Origin: a bacterium UBA7470
GTDB taxonomy: Bacteria; Pseudomonadota; Gammaproteobacteria; Burkholderiales; Burkholderiaceae_C
Assembly: GCA_002479815.1 (NCBI GenBank)
Contig: DLPA01000091.1
Coordinates: 18,230-25,135, forward strand
Direction: 5' to 3'
Length of the DNA: 6,906 nucleotides
Shown piece after piece: positions 1 through 4,658 of the stretch; within the stretch, counting starts at the first letter, position 1; every line of letters begins with the position of its first letter. Below the pieces are notes generated by a model. That model did no database searches. It was not told the origin of the DNA and saw only the letters and a list, made by a program, of their open reading frames with translations. The translations under genes were made by a program, and so were the position numbers.

Positions 1-1226
1 CAGCCGCTGGAGCTGGCCCATTGCCAGCCGCCGTTGTTGGCAGCCAGATCAAAATCATTGAGCTTTTCGGCAAAGTAACGCTCGCCCCAACGCCAGTCCA
101 GCCCCAGGTCTTTGCATAAAAAGCTCGCGGTCACCATGCGGAGTCGGTTGTGCATATAGCCTGTTTGGTTGAGTTGGTGCATCGCCGCATCGACCAATGG
201 ATAGCCCGTGCGCCCCTCGCACCACGCGGCAAACAGGTGCTGGGCGTGCTTGCCATGCGCCCAGCGAATCGCGTCGTAGGCGGGTTTGAACGAGCGTTCG
301 ACCACATGCGGGTAGTGCGACAGCAGTTGGTGATAAAAGTCTCGCCAAATCAACTCGTTGAGCCATCCTGTTGCGCCGGCCAAGTGTGATGACCATGCCA
401 GTTGTGCCGCTTCACGGATGGACAGCGTGCCAAAACGCAAATGCACGCTCAAGTAACTCGGGCCTTTGAGGGCGGGAAAGTCGCGAGCTTGTGTGTAGTG
501 ACCGATGCGCTGCGCGAAGTCGGCCAGGGTGGCTTTTGCGCCCGTCGTCCCCGTTGGCAGCCGCAGTTGGCTGAGGTTGGTGCGCTCAAATCCCAATTCT
601 TGCAGGCTGGGGATGGGCTGCAGCAAGTCCAATGGCACATCCGCCAAACGGTGCGCGTGGCGAGCAACGGGGTAGGCTTTGAGCTGGAAATCGTCCACCC
701 GCTTGAGCCACGCATTCTTGTAGGGTGTGAACACGGTGTAGGGCTTACCGCTTTGGGTCAGCACCTCGCTGCGCTCCAAAAGCACATGGTCTTTGAAGGT
801 GTGCAGCATCACGCCATGATGCGCCAGTGCGCCTCGGGTTTGCGCGTCGCGCTGCAAAGCGGCCGGTTCGTCGTCGTGATTGGTGAACACGGCTTGCACG
901 TGCAGCGCCTGCGCCAAGCGGTCGATTTCCGTCACGGCATGGCCCGTGCGCACCAGCAAACGCACCTGCTTTTGCTGCGGCTGACCCAATTGTTGTAGCT
1001 GCTCGTCCAAGTCTTTCAACGACTCAAGGATGAACTCTACCCGCCGGTCGGCACGCGGCAGCGGCTCCAAAATAGCGGTGTCGAACACAAACACACACCA
1101 GACCTGATCGCAATGCGTCAAGGCACGGTACAGCGCAGCGTTGTCATAGGCGCGCAAATCGCGGCGAAACCACATCAGCCCAGCGGGGTAGTGGGGCAAG
1201 ACAGAAGTCAGAGGACGAGAAGACAT
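1..1226 (-). CDS. phrB: Deoxyribodipyrimidine photolyase (class I CPD photolyase), 3' end outside window
   Basis: This gene encodes a light-driven flavoprotein that splits cyclobutane pyrimidine dimers in DNA. Reading the minus strand from the ATG at 1226-1224 gives 408 open codons to the window edge. The reading frame shows no stop or frameshift. The N-terminal antenna domain opens with the hallmark WFRRDLRAYDNAAL (residues 19-32). The FAD domain shows ELIWRDFYHQL (291-301), the class I signature TGYPLVDAAMHQLNQTGYMHNR (about 340-361) and NNGGWQW (397-403). By hand alignment with E. coli PhrB, the electron-transfer tryptophans correspond to W322, W378 and W401, and the lesion-contacting tryptophan to W294. 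E. coli PhrB is about 470 residues, so roughly 60 C-terminal residues lie outside. A weak ribosome site (GGA, 7 bases before ATG) is present. The gene is divergent from algH. A cryptochrome role cannot be excluded, but all these residues favour a working repair enzyme. The antenna cofactor cannot be told by eye. Confidence 0.95.
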   Translation of the reverse strand, partial: MSSRPLTSVLPHYPAGLMWFRRDLRAYDNAALYRALTHCDQVWCVFVFDTAILEPLPRADRRVEFILESLKDLDEQLQQLGQPQQKQVRLLVRTGHAVTEIDRLAQALHVQAVFTNHDDEPAALQRDAQTRGALAHHGVMLHTFKDHVLLERSEVLTQSGKPYTVFTPYKNAWLKRVDDFQLKAYPVARHAHRLADVPLDLLQPIPSLQELGFERTNLSQLRLPTGTTGAKATLADFAQRIGHYTQARDFPALKGPSYLSVHLRFGTLSIREAAQLAWSSHLAGATGWLNELIWRDFYHQLLSHYPHVVERSFKPAYDAIRWAHGKHAQHLFAAWCEGRTGYPLVDAAMHQLNQTGYMHNRLRMVTASFLCKDLGLDWRWGERYFAEKLNDFDLAANNGGWQWASSSG

Positions 1227-1267
1227 AGACGCATCCAAACAAGAGGGCGGCAACTTAGAATCGGGGG
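1227..1267. promoter_or_regulatory. Divergent phrB/algH intergenic region with candidate -10 for algH
   Basis: Only 41 bases separate the phrB and algH start codons, so both promoters must sit here or reach into the genes. On the plus strand TAGAAT (1256-1261) matches the sigma70 -10 box in 5 of 6 positions, but no good -35 lies 16-18 bases upstream. A transcript starting the usual 7 bases after this box would begin at or very near the A of the algH ATG (1268), that is, with no leader. The GGGGG run touching the ATG is too close to be a Shine-Dalgarno site, and the purine-rich stretch at 1240-1250 is too far away. No convincing -10 was found for phrB. This is inference from sequence only. Confidence 0.35.
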
Positions 1268-1855
1268 ATGTCCTCAGATTCTCCATCGACCAATTTCACC
1301 CATCATTTTTTAATAGCAATGCCCGGCGTAGAAGACGAGGTTTTTGCACGCAGCGTGGTGTATTTATGCGAGCATAATACCCGTGGTGCATTAGGGATCG
1401 TGATCAATAAGCCTACTGATTTACCCTTGCCTGAATTATTCCAAAAAGTGGATTTGTCCCTGCACCGAGACGACTTGTCCGACCAACCCGTCTTTCATGG
1501 GGGACCCGTGCAAACCGAACGCGGCTTTGTGCTGCACGAGCCTTTGGGTGATGGCGCTGAGCCTGTGTATGCGTCCTCGCTGATGATTCCCGGGGGCTTG
1601 GAAATGACCACCTCACGCGATGTCCTCGAAGCCCTGTCCATCGGTGCAGGCCCCGCCAAGGTCTTGGTGGCTTTGGGGTATTCCTCTTGGGGCGAGGGAC
1701 AGTTGGAGTCTGAAATCGCTGAAAACACGTGGCTGACCGTGGAAGCACAGCGACAAGTGATTTTTGATGTACCGCCCGAACAGCGTTACGACCAAGCCTT
1801 GGCCTTGCTGGGTTTGCAAATGTGGATGATTGCCCCGGGAGCGGGACGCGCATGA
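1268..1855 (+). CDS. algH: YqgE/AlgH family protein
   Basis: The 195-residue product belongs to the UPF0301 (YqgE/AlgH) family, usually about 185-190 residues. Family motifs are clear and in order: HHFLIAMP (12-19), VYLCEHNTRGALGIVINKP (31-49), FHGGPV (76-81), GFVLH (86-90), SRDVLEAL (116-123) and LGYSSWGEGQLESEI (136-150). No signal peptide or membrane segment is seen, so it should be cytoplasmic. The biochemical function is unsettled. The name AlgH comes from an alginate-regulation phenotype in Pseudomonas, and the family's conserved linkage to the next gene, ruvX/yqgF, is well known. The start at 1268 places HHFLIAMP at the usual distance from the N-terminus. The stop overlaps the ruvX start in ATGA, which indicates translational coupling. 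The first about 57 codons are AT-richer than the rest and hold all five TTA leucine codons of the gene. Confidence 0.95.
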   Translation: MSSDSPSTNFTHHFLIAMPGVEDEVFARSVVYLCEHNTRGALGIVINKPTDLPLPELFQKVDLSLHRDDLSDQPVFHGGPVQTERGFVLHEPLGDGAEPVYASSLMIPGGLEMTTSRDVLEALSIGAGPAKVLVALGYSSWGEGQLESEIAENTWLTVEAQRQVIFDVPPEQRYDQALALLGLQMWMIAPGAGRA

Positions 1856-2334
1856 GCACCCCACCATCCAGCAAAGGGCCGTCCAAGCCTAAACCGAAAC
1901 CCAACTACGGGCCTGATGCCAATTTGCAGGCCACGCCGCAAGTAGCAGCTGCGCACCAATTGTTTTTGGCGATTGATTACGGCCAAAAGCGCACCGGCCT
2001 TGCCAGCGGCAACCGCTTGACGTGCAGCGCCACGCCGCAGGGCAGCATCCAAGCCTCGGGCGACGCGCAACTCACGCAAGTGGTGCAGCGCGTGAAAGAA
2101 TGGCAGCCCGATGCCTTGGTCATCGGCATCCCCTTTCACCCCGATGGCGTGGCCCACGAAAACACCGCCCGCGCCCGCCGCTTCGCCCAAGCCCTGCGCG
2201 AGCGCACGCGCCTGACGGTGTATGAGGTGGACGAGCGTTACAGCACCACCGAAGCCTTGTCCCTAGGCGCAAGCAATGCGGATGCGGCTTCAGCGGCCAT
2301 CATCCTCGAACAATTTCTTAGGAGTCTGCCTTGA
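1852..2334 (+). CDS. ruvX: RuvX/YqgF family: Holliday junction resolvase-like, pre-16S rRNA nuclease
   Basis: The 160-residue product has the RNase H-like fold of the YqgF family, linked in E. coli to maturation of the 16S rRNA 5' end and originally predicted to be a Holliday junction resolvase. The acidic active-site residues are all visible: D42 in FLAIDYGQKRTGLA, E128 in VYEVDERYSTTEA and D144 in NADAASAAIILEQFL. The glycine-rich strand ALVIGIP is at 88-94. The ATG at 1852 is preferred over an in-frame GTG at 1822. It forms the ATGA overlap with algH and has purine-rich GGGA 5 bases upstream. The N-terminus carries about 36 extra residues before the first catalytic strand, rich in Pro and Lys (SKGPSKPKPKPNYGP, 8-22). 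This is longer than in E. coli and probably disordered. The stop overlaps the pyrR start (TTGA). Confidence 0.93.
   Translation: MSTPPSSKGPSKPKPKPNYGPDANLQATPQVAAAHQLFLAIDYGQKRTGLASGNRLTCSATPQGSIQASGDAQLTQVVQRVKEWQPDALVIGIPFHPDGVAHENTARARRFAQALRERTRLTVYEVDERYSTTEALSLGASNADAASAAIILEQFLRSLP
2320..2333 (+). promoter_or_regulatory. Ribosome binding site and TTG start deciding pyrR
   Basis: AGGAG (2320-2324) lies 6 bases before TTG (2331-2333), whose last two bases begin the ruvX stop TGA (2332-2334). There is no ATG near this point in the pyrR frame. The strong site plus the overlap support TTG as the real start and indicate that pyrR translation is coupled to ruvX. Confidence 0.75.
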
Positions 2335-2888
2335 CTGCATCCTCTGCATCTTCGTCGTCGTCCAGCGTCAGTACCCAAAGCTCGATTCAATTGGACGCGG
2401 AGGCGCTGTATCAAACCCTGTTGCGTGGCGTGCGCACCCATCTCGCCATCACAGGCCAGCCCACGCTCTTGGTGGGCGTGGTGTCGGGGGGCGCATGGCT
2501 GGCCGAGCGGCTGCACGCCGATTTGGGCTTGTCTGGCGTGGTCGGGCGCATTTCCTCCTCCATGCACCGCGATGATTTTGGCAGCCGTGGACTGGCGCAC
2601 AGCACGCAGTCGCAATTGCCGTTCGAGGTCAATGGCGCACACGTCTTGTTGATCGACGATGTGCTTTACACCGGTCGTACCATCCGCGCCGTGTTGAACG
2701 AACTGTTCGACTACGGTCGCCCTGCCAGCGTCGCCTTGGCGGTGCTGGTGGACCGAGGCGGACGAGAATTGCCCGTGGAAGCCGCTGTCGCTGCCGCCCG
2801 CATCAGCCTGCCCACCCATCACAAACTGGCCTTGGCCCGCCATCCAGGCGACGGGCATTTTCATTTTGACGTGGAACTCTCGGCGTGA
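2331..2888 (+). CDS. pyrR: PyrR: pyr operon regulator / uracil phosphoribosyltransferase
   Basis: The 185-residue product belongs to the PyrR family, type I phosphoribosyltransferases that convert uracil and PRPP to UMP; in Bacillus PyrR also binds pyr mRNA to control attenuation. Recognisable blocks, compared with remembered B. subtilis PyrR, are LVGVVSGGAWLAERL (47-61), MHRDDFGSRGL (78-88), the PRPP loop VLLIDDVLYTGRT (105-117), LFDYGRP (125-131) and AVLVDRGGRELPVEA (137-151). B. subtilis has DRGHRELP where this protein has DRGGRELP, and the N-terminal RNA-contact region also looks different, so RNA binding is uncertain. The first 18 residues include 11 serines, a low-complexity tail. The start is TTG, overlapping the ruvX stop, with a strong AGGAG site. 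It sits 37 bases before pyrB, consistent with a role in pyrimidine control or salvage. Confidence 0.92.
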   Translation: MTASSASSSSSSVSTQSSIQLDAEALYQTLLRGVRTHLAITGQPTLLVGVVSGGAWLAERLHADLGLSGVVGRISSSMHRDDFGSRGLAHSTQSQLPFEVNGAHVLLIDDVLYTGRTIRAVLNELFDYGRPASVALAVLVDRGGRELPVEAAVAAARISLPTHHKLALARHPGDGHFHFDVELSA

Positions 2889-2925
2889 ACACGATCCGTC
2901 GTGAACGACACAAGGACTTTTTGCC

Positions 2926-3888
2926 ATGAAAATCCATCGCAATCCTCAACTGAATAAAAACGGTGAACTGATTCACCTGCTGTCCACCGAAGGGCTGTCC
3001 AAAGCCATCCTGACGCACATCCTCGACACCGCCGCCAATTTTGTCGGGGTGAGCGACCGTGAGGTCAAGAAAGTGCCGCTGCTGCGCGGCAAAAGCGTGT
3101 TCAACCTGTTTTTTGAAAACAGCACCCGCACCCGCACCACCTTCGAAATCGCCGCGACTCGCTTGTCTGCCGATGTCATCAATTTAGACATCGCCCGCAG
3201 TTCGGCCTCCAAGGGCGAAACCCTGCTGGACACCATTGCCAACTTGTCGGCAATGGCGGCAGATGTGTTCGTGGTGCGCCACAGCGAAAGCGGTGCGCCG
3301 TACCTGATCGCCCAACACGTCGCCCCCCACGTTCATGTGGTGAACGCGGGCGACGGTCGCCACGCCCACCCCACCCAAGGCTTGTTGGATGCCTACACCA
3401 TCCGCCACTTCAAAGGCGATTTTGCCAATTTGACGGTGGCGATTGTGGGCGACGTGCTGCACTCACGGGTGGCGCGTTCCAACATCCACGCCTTGACCAC
3501 TTTGGGCTGTGCCGAGGTGCGCGTGGTCGGGCCGCGTACCCTCGTGCCCGCAGACATGGCGGCGATGGGCGTGCGCGTGTGCAACGATTTGAAAGAAGGC
3601 ATCAGTGGGGCCGATGTGGTGATGACGCTGCGCCTGCAAAACGAACGCATGAGCGGCGCACTGCTGCCGTCCAGCCAAGAATTTGCCAAGAGCTTCGGCC
3701 TGACGCAAGAGCGGCTGGCATGGGCCAAGCCCGATGCCATCGTCATGCACCCAGGGCCAGTGAACCGTGGCGTAGAAATCGACTCCGCCGTCTTAGACGG
3801 CTCGCGCAGCGTGGTGCTCAACCAAGTGACCTTCGGCATCGCCGTTCGCATGGCAGTGATGAGCATCGTCGCTGGACACCATGCTTGA
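2926..3888 (+). CDS. pyrB: Aspartate carbamoyltransferase, catalytic chain
   Basis: This 320-residue enzyme joins carbamoyl phosphate and aspartate to give carbamoyl aspartate, the committed step of pyrimidine synthesis. Active-site blocks are intact: carbamoyl-phosphate loop FFENSTRTRTTFE (62-74), SSASKGETLLDT with K96 (92-103), HPTQ (148-151), DVLHSRVARSN with R181 (176-186), TLRLQ with R236 (234-238) and HPGPVNRGVE (275-284). The HPGPVNRG form is that of the enzymes that pair with dihydroorotase-like chains, unlike the HPLPR form of E. coli. No pyrI regulatory-chain gene is seen. The start is ATG with AAGGA (2912-2916), 9 bases upstream. In relatives the partner gene pyrC' follows directly, but here a toxin-antitoxin pair intervenes. 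A candidate -35 (TTGACG) begins at the stop codon. Confidence 0.97.
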   Translation: MKIHRNPQLNKNGELIHLLSTEGLSKAILTHILDTAANFVGVSDREVKKVPLLRGKSVFNLFFENSTRTRTTFEIAATRLSADVINLDIARSSASKGETLLDTIANLSAMAADVFVVRHSESGAPYLIAQHVAPHVHVVNAGDGRHAHPTQGLLDAYTIRHFKGDFANLTVAIVGDVLHSRVARSNIHALTTLGCAEVRVVGPRTLVPADMAAMGVRVCNDLKEGISGADVVMTLRLQNERMSGALLPSSQEFAKSFGLTQERLAWAKPDAIVMHPGPVNRGVEIDSAVLDGSRSVVLNQVTFGIAVRMAVMSIVAGHHA

Positions 3889-3962
3889 CGATATTTATTT
3901 TATAGCTTGTTACGCTTTTACATAAAGCGCCAGATGCCAAAAAGATATGAAATGGATAAACT
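3889..3962 (+). promoter_or_regulatory. AT-rich junction after pyrB: candidate toxin-antitoxin promoter and operator
   Basis: This 74-base gap is about one-third GC, against about two-thirds in pyrB. It holds a perfect inverted repeat, CGCTTT (3913-3918) and AAAGCG (3924-3929) around TACAT. The repeat overlaps TTTACA (3917-3922), which matches a -35 box in 5 of 6 positions. The -10 is unclear (AAAGAT at 3941-3946 after an 18-base spacer is the best I see). Antitoxins with helix-turn-helix domains normally bind palindromes in their own promoter, so the repeat is a reasonable operator candidate. No terminator with a T-run follows pyrB. Confidence 0.4.
3938..3953 (+). repeat. Direct repeat, left copy, flanking the toxin-antitoxin module
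   Basis: The 16 bases CAAAAAGATATGAAAT match the right copy at 4643-4658 in 14 positions, including an unbroken 11-base core AGATATGAAAT (3943-3953). The left copy lies just before the toxin start and the right copy contains the pyrC' start codon, so the pair brackets the module. Confidence 0.5.
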
Positions 3963-4304
3963 TTGAACCCATTAAAACCCTTGAAATCGCTGAAGTTTTT
4001 AGGAAGCAGTCATGAGGATTTGTGCGCCTTTTCAGCGGAAGTTCGTCATGCCATTGGGGTTGAATTGATGGTGGTGCAATACGGTGGTATGCCGAGTGAT
4101 TTCAAGCCTATGTCCACAGTCGGCGATGGGGTGTTTGAGATCCGAGTACGAGATGGAATGGGGGCGTTTCGGGTGATGTATGTGGCACGTTTTTCTGAAG
4201 CGGTGTATGTGCTATATGCGTTTCAGAAGAAAACACAAAGAACCAGTAAGCTTGATATTGAGCTTGCTCAACGCCGCTACAAACTAATAGGTGATCGTTT
4301 ATGA
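3963..4304 (+). CDS. RelE/ParE-superfamily toxin (HigB-like, phage Gp49-like type)
   Basis: The 113-residue product resembles the phage-derived Gp49-like (PF05973) toxins of type II toxin-antitoxin pairs, which generally act as ribosome-dependent mRNA nucleases. The core reads FKPMSTVGDGVFEIRVRD (47-64), GAFRVMYVARFSEAVYVLYAF (67-87) and QKKTQRTSKLDIELAQRRY (88-106), with the basic QKKTQRTS stretch characteristic of the family. The start is TTG: an in-frame stop TAA (3957-3959) rules out any upstream ATG, and GGA lies 6 bases before the TTG. A second in-frame TTG at 3981 lacks a ribosome site. The stop overlaps the antitoxin ATG (ATGA), giving the toxin-first order of higBA loci. GC is about 40-50% in the lines I counted, lower than the flanking pyr genes, which suggests transfer. 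The target is inferred from family, not visible. Confidence 0.85.
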   Translation: MNPLKPLKSLKFLGSSHEDLCAFSAEVRHAIGVELMVVQYGGMPSDFKPMSTVGDGVFEIRVRDGMGAFRVMYVARFSEAVYVLYAFQKKTQRTSKLDIELAQRRYKLIGDRL

Positions 4305-4606
4305 CCAAACATCAGGATGCTCGTTTTGATGACACCCGCGTGATTGACAGCAGCGGCAATGTGTTTGTCGATTTGGGTTTTGATCCGGCAGAAGCCTATG
4401 TGATGGCGTTGCGGGTCGAATTGATGATGAAGCTGCGTGAACGCTTGGAAAGCGAAGGTTTGACCGAGAAAGAGGCCGCTCATCTTTTGGGAGTCACACA
4501 ACCCCGCGTATCGTCTTTGTTCAAGGGCACATGGCGTGACTTCAATGTGGACACCTTGCTCATGCTGGCACAACGGGCTGGATTGCACCCTCGAATGCAA
4601 TTTTGA
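4301..4606 (+). CDS. Helix-turn-helix antitoxin (HigA-like, XRE/HTH_37 type)
   Basis: This 101-residue protein is the predicted antitoxin of the upstream toxin. NVFVDLGFDPAEAYVMALRVEL (20-41) is the typical N-terminal helix region of HTH_37-type antitoxins. The helix-turn-helix is GLTEKEAAHLLGVTQPRVSSLFKG (53-76), with the second helix and recognition helix separated by GVTQ, and FNVDTLLMLAQRAGL (81-95) follows. It should neutralise the toxin and repress the pair through the DNA-binding domain, plausibly at the inverted repeat upstream of the toxin. The start ATG shares ATGA with the toxin stop, so the two are translationally coupled. It ends 45 bases before the preferred pyrC' start. No second promoter was seen in front of it. 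Confidence 0.87.
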   Translation: MTKHQDARFDDTRVIDSSGNVFVDLGFDPAEAYVMALRVELMMKLRERLESEGLTEKEAAHLLGVTQPRVSSLFKGTWRDFNVDTLLMLAQRAGLHPRMQF

Positions 4607-4638
4607 AGATTTTTTGAGACCATCATGGCTCATCTTTC

Positions 4639-4654
4639 AGGACAATTAGATATG
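4639..4654 (+). promoter_or_regulatory. Ribosome binding site deciding the pyrC' start
   Basis: AGGA (4639-4642) lies 9 bases before ATG (4652-4654). The alternative in-frame ATG at 4625 has no comparable site and would add nine residues (MAHLSGQLD) not expected at the N-terminus of this family, which typically opens with a short strand like MKLLIRNGRVIDP. The start at 4652 is therefore preferred. Confidence 0.7.
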
Positions 4655-4658
4655 AAAT
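4643..4658 (+). repeat. Direct repeat, right copy, spanning the pyrC' start codon
   Basis: CAATTAGATATGAAAT matches the left copy at 3938-3953 in 14 of 16 positions with an 11-base identical core. The pyrC' ATG is inside it. Distance between the copies is 705 bases, which covers the whole toxin-antitoxin pair. Confidence 0.5.

Noticed and set aside
150..998. Open frames on the plus strand (150-389, 402-998) and other minus-strand frames opposite the photolyase
   Set aside because: They are shadows of phrB: the minus-strand frame from 1226 gives continuous, motif-rich photolyase, whereas these have no recognisable domains and are rich in Arg/Gln/His typical of antisense frames.
1..1226. Possible frameshift or pseudogene in phrB
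   Set aside because: Reading codon by codon from the ATG gives 408 residues in one frame with intact motifs and correct spacing of the tryptophans. It is only truncated by the window edge.
1822..1851. Upstream GTG start for ruvX
   Set aside because: It would add ten residues with no family match and extend the overlap with algH. The ATGA start at 1852 has better spacing and a ribosome site.
2889..2925. PyrR-binding RNA loop or attenuator between pyrR and pyrB
   Set aside because: The gap has a partial match (ATCCG) to the Bacillus binding-loop consensus but lacks the conserved purine-rich part and any terminator stem with a T-run.
3233..3256. 8-bp inverted repeat CCATTGCC/GGCAATGG inside pyrB
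   Set aside because: It lies in the middle of conserved coding sequence, with no T-run and no gene boundary nearby, so it is likely chance.
3885..3913. Promoter formed by TTGACG at the pyrB stop
   Set aside because: The -35 match is fair, but the hexamers 16-18 bases downstream match the -10 consensus in only about 3 of 6 positions, so it is not called separately.
3947..4015. 22-codon open frame starting MKWINFEPIK inside the left repeat, a possible leader peptide or duplicated pyrC' start
   Set aside because: It overlaps the toxin gene out of frame, has no Shine-Dalgarno site, and after the first two codons does not resemble PyrC'. It is kept only as part of the repeat observation.
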